A stretch of DNA of 64,000 nt from Paraburkholderia fungorum (lineage in GTDB: Bacteria > Pseudomonadota > Gammaproteobacteria > Burkholderiales > Burkholderiaceae): positions 1 to 64,000 of the forward strand of contig NZ_MCAS01000034.1 of assembly GCF_003610895.1 (NCBI RefSeq), in the 5' to 3' direction. The position numbers were made by a program, and so were the translations under genes. The notes under the pieces are model-generated. The model made no database searches. It was not told where the DNA came from and saw nothing but the letters and a program-made list of their open reading frames with translations. Shown piece after piece: positions 52,629-61,349 of the stretch; the first letter of the stretch is position 1; the number at the start of each line of letters is the position of its first letter.

Positions 52629-53600
52629 ATGCAAAATGGCATTCATTTCGATCTGAAGGCGCTCGAAGTCTTCGTGCTTGTCGTCGAATCCGGCGGCATG
52701 ACAGCAGCAGGTCAACGGCTCAGCATCACGCAATCCTCAGTCTCTCAAACGCTATCGAACCTGGAGCAGGCACTCAATCTCCAGCTCCTCGATCGCTCGC
52801 AACGGCCTCCGTTGCTGACACCTGCGGGCCGCCAGTTCTACAACCGCGCCTGCACGCTGCTGGATGACGCGAGGCATTTGAGTCAGGAGTTCCACAAGCC
52901 GCCGGGCGAGCCGCTCAAACACATTCGCATCGCCTTGGTCGACTCCATGGCCACCAGCATCGGCGCCGAATTGTTGAGTGCGATACGGCAGCGCACCACT
53001 AACTGGTCGATGGTCACGGGCCAGTCACATCAGCATGCCGAAGCATTGCTATCGAGGCGGGTGGACATCATCGTTTCCGATGACCTGGTGTTAAAAAACC
53101 CTTTGCTGTACCGCCAGCGCATCTTGCGCGAACCATTCGTACTGGTTTTGCCCGGCGACTTCAAAGGACCCGTTCCATCACTGCGCAGCCTGCTGGTCAG
53201 AGACGATTTCATTCGCTACAGCAATACCACGGTGATTGGCCGCAGTATCGAAACGCAGTTGGAGAAATGGGGCATTCAACCGCCTTTGCGCCTGCAACTC
53301 GACAATTCGTTTGCGATCATGCAACTGGTGATGGCCAATGCCGGCTGGACCATCACGACACCGTTGTGCTTGCTGCAGTCCGGGCTGACACCGGACAAAA
53401 AGTTTTCTCAGGCGTTTCGCCTGATCCCGATACCCGGCGAGGAATTCTTTCGCGAACTCACCATGGTCGCCCGCCAGGACGATCTCGGATTGCTGCCGCA
53501 GCAACTCGCCGAGGACAGCGTACAGTTGCTGAAGAATCGCTTCTTGCCCATCATCGAAGCGAATGCCCCCTGGTTGCTGCCGTCTATCGTGTTGGGCTGA
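52629..53600 (+). CDS. LysR-family transcriptional regulator
   Basis: Regulator of 323 residues. The HTH (about 8-68, LKALEVFVLVVESGGMTAAGQRLSITQSSVSQTLSNLE) is standard, and the effector domain starts near 98 (KHIRIALVDSMATSIG). It ends 2 bp from the convergent M81 peptidase gene. Together with the AraC gene it brackets the ligase/dehydrogenase operon and may control it. Confidence 0.93.
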   Translation: MQNGIHFDLKALEVFVLVVESGGMTAAGQRLSITQSSVSQTLSNLEQALNLQLLDRSQRPPLLTPAGRQFYNRACTLLDDARHLSQEFHKPPGEPLKHIRIALVDSMATSIGAELLSAIRQRTTNWSMVTGQSHQHAEALLSRRVDIIVSDDLVLKNPLLYRQRILREPFVLVLPGDFKGPVPSLRSLLVRDDFIRYSNTTVIGRSIETQLEKWGIQPPLRLQLDNSFAIMQLVMANAGWTITTPLCLLQSGLTPDKKFSQAFRLIPIPGEEFFRELTMVARQDDLGLLPQQLAEDSVQLLKNRFLPIIEANAPWLLPSIVLG

Positions 53601-53602
53601 TT

Positions 53603-55081
53603 TCAAAGCAGTTTGACGCCGGGTCTCAGTTTTTCGTAACGCAGTTGGTGCAGATCGGCAACATTGATGCCGGGCGCGGCCACCACCAGAATTTCGTTCG
53701 CCAACGCGGCAAAGTCGGCCCGGAAATGAACCGAGCTCTTGAGTACCAGGATGCGGTAATCAGCGGGGTTGGCGCCGACGTGCCGGAACATTGCCTGATC
53801 GGCGGCTTGCTGTTTGCGGCTTGATACGACGATCTCCACGCCGAGTGGGCCACCACACCGCACGCGGGCCATGGGCCCGAGATCCATCTGGCAGCCAAGA
53901 TAGAACGGCCCCGTGCCGGTGAAACGGCCGGTTCCGAGCGCAAGCACTTCGAACGGCACCTGCAGCGGCCCGGCCCCCATGCCACCGGCGCCGCCCAGCG
54001 GCGCGTGAATAACCGCGCCGACGCCCGCGCGCGCCGCCGCTTCGACAAAGTCCGCATCGCACAGCACGCCGGCGCAGACACGTTGCGCTTTTTGCCGTAG
54101 CAACTCGTGCAGGATGTCGGTTGTTTCACCGCCACCGCCGCCGCCCGGATTGTCCTGCGTGTCGGCCAGGATGACCCTGCCGCCGCCTGGCCGCAGCGCC
54201 TGTTCGAGCGCGTGCGCGACTGCATCGGCCGGTGCATGGAGGCGCCCGCCGAAGTCTGTCTGTCTGGCCAGAACAGCTTGCGTCAAAGCGTCGACCGCCG
54301 CCTCGACTGCGATCGGATCGCAGCCGTAGGCAATCACGCTAGGGCCACTGTGATGAATATCGGCGAGCGGAAAGCCCGGCACAAATTCAGCGACAAAAAC
54401 CTGTTCCGATGCCAACGACTCACCGAACGCCACCAAACCGCGCATCGGCTCGGTCAAGGTGCTTTGCCACGGCATGGGAATCAGAAAGGGCACCTGGCGA
54501 TAGCCTTTGTACAGCGTCGCGCCAGCGAGCAACTTATCCAATAGCGCGAGCGCCCGCTGCCCGGTCCGCATCATGTCGATATGCGGATAGCTGCGATACG
54601 TGAGCAGGCCGCTTGCATGTTCGATCATGGCCGGCGTGATGTTGGCGTGAAAATCGAGCGCCGCCACGATCGGCATCGTGGCGCCGACCCGGTGCCGCAA
54701 ACGCCGCAGCAATTCTCCCTCGCCGTCTTCCAGATGCTCGCTCACCATCGCGCCGTGCAGATCGAGCAGCAACGCGTCGAGCGGACCTGCGTCGCGAATC
54801 ATCCGGTCGAGCATGAAGGCAATGGCTTCGAACGCATCTTGTGTGACCGGGCCGCTCGGATTCGCGGAGGCCCACAATAGCGGGACTAACTGGTGCGCCG
54901 GCCGTGCGGCCTGGATGAAACCGTCGATGGCCAGATTGACGCCCGAGACCGCGCCGAAGATTTCCTCGCCAACCAGCAAGCCCGGCCACGCGTCCGCTTC
55001 GACGAACGTAGCAAAACTCGCCCGGCTGGCGGCGAAAGTATTGGTCTCATGCAGAAAACCAGCGATCCCGATTCTTGCCAC
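53603..55081 (-). CDS. M81-family metallopeptidase (MlrC-like)
   Basis: Protein of 492 residues of the DUF1485/MlrC family. The N-terminal RIGIAGFLHETNTFA and the blocks ALDFHANITPAM and ADTQDNPGGGGGGETTDI are family hallmarks, including the likely zinc ligands. MlrC hydrolyses the linear tetrapeptide in microcystin breakdown, but most family members sit in amino-acid or amine catabolic operons. Here it closes the operon with the gamma-glutamyl ligase-like gene, so cleavage of a gamma-glutamyl or similar amide is a reasonable guess. Spacing to the alcohol dehydrogenase is 38 bp. Confidence 0.9.
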   Translation of the reverse strand: MARIGIAGFLHETNTFAASRASFATFVEADAWPGLLVGEEIFGAVSGVNLAIDGFIQAARPAHQLVPLLWASANPSGPVTQDAFEAIAFMLDRMIRDAGPLDALLLDLHGAMVSEHLEDGEGELLRRLRHRVGATMPIVAALDFHANITPAMIEHASGLLTYRSYPHIDMMRTGQRALALLDKLLAGATLYKGYRQVPFLIPMPWQSTLTEPMRGLVAFGESLASEQVFVAEFVPGFPLADIHHSGPSVIAYGCDPIAVEAAVDALTQAVLARQTDFGGRLHAPADAVAHALEQALRPGGGRVILADTQDNPGGGGGGETTDILHELLRQKAQRVCAGVLCDADFVEAAARAGVGAVIHAPLGGAGGMGAGPLQVPFEVLALGTGRFTGTGPFYLGCQMDLGPMARVRCGGPLGVEIVVSSRKQQAADQAMFRHVGANPADYRILVLKSSVHFRADFAALANEILVVAAPGINVADLHQLRYEKLRPGVKLL

Positions 55082-55119
55082 AGCATTCCCTCGATAACAC
55101 TGACTGATTCGCTCCGGCG

Positions 55120-56283
55120 TTACAGCAGGCCTTCTACCGCGGCCGTGAAAATGCGGCTGTACTCGGCGGCGCTGAACGGTATCGGATTGGTTCCGGCAGA
55201 TCCGTCAGCCACGGCCATTTCACCGATCTTCGCCGCGTCGCGCGCGTCGATGCCGATGTCCCGCAGCGTATGAGGAATACCGAGCGACTCGCGCATGGTC
55301 AGAACCCATTCGAGGAACGATGCGAACGACGGCTGCGCCAGTTCCAGATAGCGTGCCAGCAATTCGATCCGATCCTTGATCGCCGATTCGTTCGCCTTGA
55401 GCACATACGGCATCAGAATGGCGTTGAGCATGCCGTGATGAGCGTCATACAGCGCGCCCAACGGATGGGCCAGTGCGTGCATTGCCCCCAGACCACGCTG
55501 AAACGCCGTGGCGCCCATGCTCGATGCCACCAGCATTTGCAGACGCGCGTCGAGATCGTGGCCGTCCTTGACGGCTCGCGGCAGAAACTGCTTGATCAGG
55601 CGAATCCCCTCGACGGCGATGCCGGTCGCCATCGGGTGATAAAACGGCGAGCAGTAGGCTTCGAGGTTATGCGACAGGGCGTCCATGCCGGTCGCCGCGG
55701 TCAGTTTCGCCGGCAGGCCTACCGTCAACTCAGGATCGAGGATGACCACCGCGGGCAGCATCTTCGCGTGAAAGATGATTCGCTTGACGTGGGATTCGTC
55801 GTCGGTGATCACCGACGCGCGCCCGACTTCCGAGCCGGTTCCCGCCGTGGTCGGTACGGCGACGACAGGCGCCATGCCGGCCACGTTGACGCGCAGATAG
55901 TTGTCGCCGACATCTTCAAAGTCCCACAGCGGACGATCCTGCCCGACCATCAGCGCGACGGCTTTGGCTGCATCGAGGGCCGAGCCGCCGCCGAAGGCGA
56001 TCACGCCGTCATGGTCGCCGGCCTTGAATATCGCCACACCGTCGTCGACATTCTTGCCGGTGGGGTTACCCTTGATATCGTGAAACAGTCCGCACTCGAG
56101 ACCCGCGGACTTGCATTGATCGAGCGCGCCGGCGATCAGCGGCAACGCCGCGAGACCTGGGTCGGTGATCAGGAGCGGCCGGCGCATGCCCAGGCTTTTG
56201 CACCATTGAGCCAATTCGCCAATGCGGCCTGCGCCGACCTTGACTGCGGTCGGGTAATTCCAGTTTGCGGTGGGGAGTGACAT
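55120..56283 (-). CDS. Iron-containing alcohol dehydrogenase
   Basis: Group III dehydrogenase of 387 residues. The NAD-binding FGGGSALDAAKAVAL and PTTAGTGSEV blocks are present, with iron ligands in the GAMHALAHPLGALYDAHHG segment. I chose ATG 56283 with GAAGGA before it; the frame opens at 56310. It lies 23 bp after the aldehyde dehydrogenase gene. The pair can take an alcohol to its acid. Confidence 0.94.
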   Translation of the reverse strand: MSLPTANWNYPTAVKVGAGRIGELAQWCKSLGMRRPLLITDPGLAALPLIAGALDQCKSAGLECGLFHDIKGNPTGKNVDDGVAIFKAGDHDGVIAFGGGSALDAAKAVALMVGQDRPLWDFEDVGDNYLRVNVAGMAPVVAVPTTAGTGSEVGRASVITDDESHVKRIIFHAKMLPAVVILDPELTVGLPAKLTAATGMDALSHNLEAYCSPFYHPMATGIAVEGIRLIKQFLPRAVKDGHDLDARLQMLVASSMGATAFQRGLGAMHALAHPLGALYDAHHGMLNAILMPYVLKANESAIKDRIELLARYLELAQPSFASFLEWVLTMRESLGIPHTLRDIGIDARDAAKIGEMAVADGSAGTNPIPFSAAEYSRIFTAAVEGLL

Positions 56284-56306
56284 GCGAGTTCCTTCGAGAG
56301 TCCCGT

Positions 56307-57701
56307 TCAAAGACGGGTTTTCAGATGAAAAGACTTGGGTCGCGTCAGGTGCTCGTAACCAACTGCCGACAAGGTCGCGCCACGGCCGGTATTCTTCACG
56401 CCGGTCCAGGCGAGCGCGGGGTCGAGATAATCGCAGCGGTTCATAAAGAACGTGCCGGTTTCGACGCGCTGGCCGATCGATAGCGCGGCGTCTTCGTCGC
56501 TGGTGAACACGCTGGCCGTCAAACCGTAGGGGCTATCGTTCATGAGCTCGATGGCCTGTTCGTCGCCGGACACGAGCATGATGCCGACCACCGGTCCGAA
56601 GCACTCGTCGTTCATCAGCGTCATGCTGTGGTCGACGTTCACGAAGATGCCCGGTGCAACATAAGGCGTACCGGCGCGTGACAGCGCAAACCCGCTTTCG
56701 TCGATCAGATTCGTGGCGCCTCTCGCGAGTGCGTCGGCAATCACGGCGCGCACGCCGTCGGCTGCCGCGGTCCGCACGACCGGACCCAGGGTGGTTTGCG
56801 CATCGAGCGGATTGCCCAGCACGTACTGATTCGTCAGCGCAACGGCACGCTCGACAAAATCCTTGTACAAGGGCTGAGCCACATAAATACGCTGGATACC
56901 GCAGCACGACTGGCCCGAGTTGAAAAATGCGCCGTCGACCAGCGTTTCCACGGCATGGTCGAGGTTGGCATCGCCTCGCACGTAAGCCGGGTCATTACCG
57001 CCCAGCTCCAGTCCAACGCCGATAAAACGCCCGGCTGCGGCTTCTTCGACGATACGCCCTCCGTTCACCGAACCGGTAAAGCAGACAAAGCCGATTTCCT
57101 TCGACTGGATCAGGCGACGCACCCGCTCATGATCCACATGCAGATACTGGAACACGCCCTCAGGCAGATCGGCCTGAACAAACGCCTCGTGGATGAGTTC
57201 GGCGCACAGCGGCGTTTGATCGGAGTGCTTGAGAATGACCGCATTGCCTGCCAGCAGGGCCGGCACGATGCTATTCACGGCGGTCAGCAAAGGGTAGTTC
57301 CACGGCGCGACGGTCAACACCACGCCGACCGGTTCACGCGAAATGAAACGGGTAAAGCCATCCTGCGGCGCCACTTGCACAGGCTTCAGCGAGTCTTCGG
57401 CAATCGCCATCATATGGCGCGCGCGTGCCGCAAAGCCGTCCACCTCGCCGGCGGTGTAGCGCAGCGGACGCCCCATCTGGTGCGTAATCGCCTCGGCGAT
57501 ATTGGCCTTGTTCGCGACAAAGTGCTCGACGGCGCGGCCAACCAGCGCCAGACGTTCCGACAGCGGTCTGGCGGCCCATCCCTTCTGGGCGGCGTGCGCG
57601 CGTTGCAGCGTCTGCTCGATCTGCGAATCGCTCGCATAAGGGCGGCGCACGAATTCGCTGCCGTCGATCGGGCTAATCGTAACCAGTTCTTGTTTCATCA
57701 T
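56307..57701 (-). CDS. Aldehyde dehydrogenase family protein
   Basis: NAD(P)-dependent aldehyde dehydrogenase of 464 residues. Asn135 in APWNYP, Glu232 in LELGGNDP and the catalytic Cys266 in NSGQSCCG are all present. MMKQELVTISP gives two possible starts (57701, 57698). The family branch resembles succinate-semialdehyde/aminoaldehyde dehydrogenases. It lies 21 bp after the glutamine-synthetase-like gene and 23 bp before the alcohol dehydrogenase gene, clearly one operon. Confidence 0.94.
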   Translation of the reverse strand: MMKQELVTISPIDGSEFVRRPYASDSQIEQTLQRAHAAQKGWAARPLSERLALVGRAVEHFVANKANIAEAITHQMGRPLRYTAGEVDGFAARARHMMAIAEDSLKPVQVAPQDGFTRFISREPVGVVLTVAPWNYPLLTAVNSIVPALLAGNAVILKHSDQTPLCAELIHEAFVQADLPEGVFQYLHVDHERVRRLIQSKEIGFVCFTGSVNGGRIVEEAAAGRFIGVGLELGGNDPAYVRGDANLDHAVETLVDGAFFNSGQSCCGIQRIYVAQPLYKDFVERAVALTNQYVLGNPLDAQTTLGPVVRTAAADGVRAVIADALARGATNLIDESGFALSRAGTPYVAPGIFVNVDHSMTLMNDECFGPVVGIMLVSGDEQAIELMNDSPYGLTASVFTSDEDAALSIGQRVETGTFFMNRCDYLDPALAWTGVKNTGRGATLSAVGYEHLTRPKSFHLKTRL

Positions 57702-57722
57702 GGTGGGCTTCTACTCTTGGAC

Positions 57723-59120
57723 TCAAATGATTTCGAAATACCGGGCCAATTCCCAATCGGTCACATGCCGGCGGAACTGCCGTTCTTCCCATTCGCGGGT
57801 CGCCGCAAAGTGCTCGACAAACGGTTCGCCAAACAGGATCTTCGCTGCTTCGGAATCGCGAAGCCGCTGTGCGGATTCCCACAAGGTGCAAGGCAATTTC
57901 AGGTGGGCCGGAAATTCCTGTGTATAGGCGTTCCCCTGAACGATCGGGCCCGGTTCCAGACCTTGTTCGATACCGTACAAACCGGCGCCCAATGCGGCCG
58001 CCAATGCAATGTAGGGATTCGCGTCGGCCGAACCGATGCGAACTTCCACGCGCTGGGACTTTTCGGAACCCGGGATCAGGCGCAAGGCCGTGGTTCGATT
58101 CTCGACGCCCCATGTTGCATCGAGCGGCGCCCAGTAGCCTGGCACCAGACGCGAATAGCTGTTGATGGTCTGCGCGAACATCGACATGAATTCGGGCAGG
58201 TAGCGTTGCACTCCCGCCATGAAATTGGCCTGCCTGGCGCTCATATTGTACGGACGGCTTTCGTCGTAAAACACCGACTTGCCCGTGCGCGTTTCGCGCA
58301 GCGACACATGAATATGACCGCTTTGTCCTGGGTGGTCGTGCGACCATTTCGCCATGAAGGTCGCCATCAGATTGTTCTTCTGGGCCAGCGCCTTGGTGAA
58401 GGTTTTGAACAGCATGGCCTTGTCCGCCATTTCGACCGCGCTGTCGACCGCAAGCGCAGCCTCCAGAACACCCGGACCGGTTTCGGTATGCAGACCTTCG
58501 ATCGGCATGTCCATCTGCTCGCACATATCGAGCAACTGCCGGTAAAAATCCCCTTCGACCGTGCTGCGCAGCACTGAATAACCGAAATTGCCGGGTGTCC
58601 AGTTTTTCAGGTCGCGATAATTCTTGTCGCGTACCGAATGCGGCGTCTCGTCGAACATGAAGAATTCATACTCGAGCGCGGCAAAGGCTTCGAAGCCCAT
58701 TTCGTCGGCGCGCTTCAGTACGCGTTGCAGCAAACTCCGTGGGCAAATTGCTGCGGCATCCTCAACGAACTCGGCGAGGAAGAACAACATGTCTTCGCCG
58801 TTGCTCTGTTCAAGCGGCAAGCGCCGGCAGCTCTCCGGCACGATGCGCACCATGGCGTCCGGGTAGGCCGTATGCCAACCGGTGTACCTGGTATTGTCGT
58901 ACATCTGGTCGTTCGAATCCCACCCCAGAACGACGTTGCAGAAGGCAAAGCCGGCACGCAGCGCACCAAGGAATTTATCCTTGCGTAAATATTTTCCGCG
59001 CAGAATGCCGTCGACATCGGACACACCGACTTTGATATGCGTCAGGCCGCTTGCCTCTACCAGGCCAATCGCGTCTTCTACTGTTTTGATCGCCCGTTCG
59101 GGCTTCGCATGCGCATCCAT
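57723..59120 (-). CDS. Glutamine-synthetase-family ligase (gamma-glutamyl-amine synthetase-like)
   Basis: GS-fold ligase of 465 residues. ATP and metal motifs are present: ALEYEFFMFDETP, HTETGPGVLEAAL, SGHIHVSL and the C-terminal RIGSADANPYIALAAALGAG. The branch is that of PuuA and IpuC, which join glutamate to an amine, rather than housekeeping GlnA: the GlnA adenylylation tail is absent and the N-terminus is short. It heads an operon with aldehyde dehydrogenase, alcohol dehydrogenase and M81 peptidase. A role in activating an amine or amino alcohol for oxidation fits the set. The specific amine is unknown. Confidence 0.9.
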   Translation of the reverse strand: MDAHAKPERAIKTVEDAIGLVEASGLTHIKVGVSDVDGILRGKYLRKDKFLGALRAGFAFCNVVLGWDSNDQMYDNTRYTGWHTAYPDAMVRIVPESCRRLPLEQSNGEDMLFFLAEFVEDAAAICPRSLLQRVLKRADEMGFEAFAALEYEFFMFDETPHSVRDKNYRDLKNWTPGNFGYSVLRSTVEGDFYRQLLDMCEQMDMPIEGLHTETGPGVLEAALAVDSAVEMADKAMLFKTFTKALAQKNNLMATFMAKWSHDHPGQSGHIHVSLRETRTGKSVFYDESRPYNMSARQANFMAGVQRYLPEFMSMFAQTINSYSRLVPGYWAPLDATWGVENRTTALRLIPGSEKSQRVEVRIGSADANPYIALAAALGAGLYGIEQGLEPGPIVQGNAYTQEFPAHLKLPCTLWESAQRLRDSEAAKILFGEPFVEHFAATREWEERQFRRHVTDWELARYFEII

Positions 59121-59457
59121 ATTCAGTGTCTCCGCTTTACCGTTCTGACGGTTGGGCCATCTTAGGAACGAGAAAATTCGAGATCAACAACAATCGGAAT
59201 TCATTATGTTGACGATCGGCTGGGGTAATACTCGCTGACCTGGGGCCGTGAATGCCTGAGCCGGCGAGGGGTCCAGAAGATAGTAAGAGGACGAAAAACC
59301 GAGTGTTATCGAAAATCGGCAATACCCTTCCTGGCCTTGAAGAACAAGGCCGGGTTCGGGTGCGGTCTGGGGTCTGACTGATTGAGGACTTAAGAGAACG
59401 ACAGGGTGCCGGGGGGCGTGTGCTCTTGAGGATCGCCGATACATCGACTGACGGCGT
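59121..59457. other. 337-bp interval without a recognised gene
   Basis: Lies between the ligase operon start and the aminotransferase end, both on the minus strand. It should hold the promoter of the ligase operon. I see no strong inverted repeat and no convincing coding frame. Confidence 0.5.
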
Positions 59458-60615
59458 TCATGTCTGCCATGAACGTCGTATGCGTTCGCGAATGTCATGC
59501 AGGCGCGAAATGGACTCGTTGGAAAACACGAAACGCAGATAGCTGTCCGCACCCGGCCCCCAGTTCGTCATCGGCGTAGCCGCGACCTTGCCGTGTTTGA
59601 GCAGCAGCTTCGACGCGTCGGGCGGCTCCAGACCCAGCTCGCGCGTGTCGATGAGCATCGACCAGCCGCCATGCGGGCGGATCACGGGCAGGTCGGCAAG
59701 CGCGCTCATCAGAAAGTCGCGGCGGCGCTCCCACTCGGCGACCGCGGCGGCCACGCCGTCGTCGCTTGCCGTCAGCGCAGCCGTGGCGCCGGGCATCGCG
59801 ATTCCCACCTGACACACCACGTTCGACAGGCTCACGAGACGCACGTCGTTCATGATCGACGCGGGGCCGACGATCCAGCCGACGCGCCACCCGATCATCC
59901 GATACTCCTTCGATACCGCACCGATGGTGATGGTGTGTTCGCGCATGCCCGGCAAACCGGCGGGATGAATGACCTCGCGTCCGTCGAACAGGATGCGCTC
60001 CATCGCCGCGTCATAGACCAGCCAGATGCCATGGCGCTTGCAATGTTCCGCGATCGCAAGCCATTCGTCCCGCGACGCGACGTAGCCGCCTGGCATTGAA
60101 GGCGACATGATCAGCAGCGCTTTCGTTCGCGGCCCGATCGCCGCGGCAAGACTATCGAGATCGAGCCGCCAGCCGTCGGCCCCCGGCTGCAGCCGCGCGA
60201 ACTTCGGCACGCCCGCGGCTAGATGCACCCGGTTGATCAGCCCGGCGTAGGTGGGATCCGTCAGCACGACCTCGTCGCCCGGCTCGAGAATCGACAGCAG
60301 CACGTTGAAAATCCCGGCAAGACCGCCGGCCGACACGATGCATTCGCTCGCGGCGTCATAAGTGACGCCCGCCGCGCGGCCGACCCGCCCGGCGGCCGCC
60401 TCGCGCAAGGCACGCTGGCCGGTAAAGGGCAGGTAGCTGTTTGCCGCGTCGTCGTCGACGGCCTCGTGCGTGCGAGCCAGCGCCTGCACCGGCGGGCGCA
60501 GGTCGGTATCGAGATTTTCAAGCCTTAGAATGTCCGCGTCGTGCAGGGAATCTGCGGCGTCGCCGATGCGATCGACTCCAATGCCGGGAATATTTCTCAA
60601 GCGAGATACTGTCAC
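59458..60615 (-). CDS. Class I/II PLP-dependent aminotransferase
   Basis: Fold-type I enzyme of 385 residues. The PLP-lysine is in AVSKEYRMIGWRVG, the phosphate/PLP-ring region has SAGGLAGIFNVLLSI, and the substrate Arg is in SYLRFVFSN. Start: a GGAGG site overlapping the in-frame TTG at 60627 lies 6 bases before GTG 60615, so GTG is chosen (protein begins MTVSRLRNIPG). It is divergent from a GntR gene across an AT-rich perfect palindrome and is the probable target. Amino donor and acceptor unknown. Confidence 0.93.
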   Translation of the reverse strand: MTVSRLRNIPGIGVDRIGDAADSLHDADILRLENLDTDLRPPVQALARTHEAVDDDAANSYLPFTGQRALREAAAGRVGRAAGVTYDAASECIVSAGGLAGIFNVLLSILEPGDEVVLTDPTYAGLINRVHLAAGVPKFARLQPGADGWRLDLDSLAAAIGPRTKALLIMSPSMPGGYVASRDEWLAIAEHCKRHGIWLVYDAAMERILFDGREVIHPAGLPGMREHTITIGAVSKEYRMIGWRVGWIVGPASIMNDVRLVSLSNVVCQVGIAMPGATAALTASDDGVAAAVAEWERRRDFLMSALADLPVIRPHGGWSMLIDTRELGLEPPDASKLLLKHGKVAATPMTNWGPGADSYLRFVFSNESISRLHDIRERIRRSWQT

Positions 60616-60633
60616 CTGGGCCTCCAATATGGT

Positions 60634-60647
60634 TTTAATATATTAAA
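60634..60647. promoter_or_regulatory. Candidate GntR operator, 14-bp palindrome TTTAATATATTAAA
   Basis: Perfect palindrome between the divergent aminotransferase (GTG 60615) and GntR (GTG 60648) genes. It ends on the base before the GntR start codon and overlaps the leader of the aminotransferase. FadR-type GntR proteins bind short AT-rich dyads like this. Confidence 0.6.
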
Positions 60648-61304
60648 GTGAAAAAATCTGCAGATGGCAAGCTCTCTTTGACTTCGCTCGCCGACCGCCT
60701 GCGCGAGCGCATCGCGGACGGCACTTTGGTGCCGGGGACGCAGTTGCGGCAGGATCTGATTGCGAAGGAATTCGGCACCAGCCACATTCCGGTGCGGGAG
60801 GCGTTCGTGCAGTTGCAGGCGAGCGGGTTCGTCACGATCGTGCCGAACCGCGGCGCATTCGTCTCCGCGATGACGAGGCTCGAAGCGGCCGAGTTGACGG
60901 AAATGCGCATCGCGCTTGAGTTACTGGCATTGGATGCCGCGATCGACGCGTTCGGCGCGGACGACGAAACCGCGGTCCGCGCCATCCTCGAGCGCGACGA
61001 ACATGAGCACGAGGTCGAGCACTGGTCGATCGACAACTGGGCATTTCACCGCGCCATCTATCGGGCGAGCGGCAAGCGGCATCTGCTGGAGACGCTGGAA
61101 ACCATCTGGCGCAAGATGGACCGTTATCTGCGGCTCGTCTGGCAACTGGAGCGCTACCAACGCATCTCGCTCGCCGAGCATCATGCGATCCTCGACGCGG
61201 TGCTCGCCCGTGACCGGCGCGCCGCGAAGCGCCTGACGAAAGCGCATATCGAAGCGGCCGGCGTCGTGATGCAGGACGCGCTGCGCGACGCCCGGCAGGG
61301 CTGA
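60648..61304 (+). CDS. GntR-family regulator, FadR/FCD type
   Basis: Regulator of 218 residues starting at GTG 60648. The winged HTH (about 8-70, ADRLRERIADGTLVPGTQLRQDLIAKEFGTSHIPVREAFVQL) precedes an FCD effector domain (about 85-210), with metal-binding His in FHRAIYRASGKRHL and AEHHAILDAVL. The divergent aminotransferase gene and shared palindrome point to local control. Confidence 0.93.
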   Translation: MKKSADGKLSLTSLADRLRERIADGTLVPGTQLRQDLIAKEFGTSHIPVREAFVQLQASGFVTIVPNRGAFVSAMTRLEAAELTEMRIALELLALDAAIDAFGADDETAVRAILERDEHEHEVEHWSIDNWAFHRAIYRASGKRHLLETLETIWRKMDRYLRLVWQLERYQRISLAEHHAILDAVLARDRRAAKRLTKAHIEAAGVVMQDALRDARQG

Positions 61305-61349
61305 GGCGGCGAGAGGGTTCGGGCTAGCCGGATCGGGCCGTGCCCGCTG

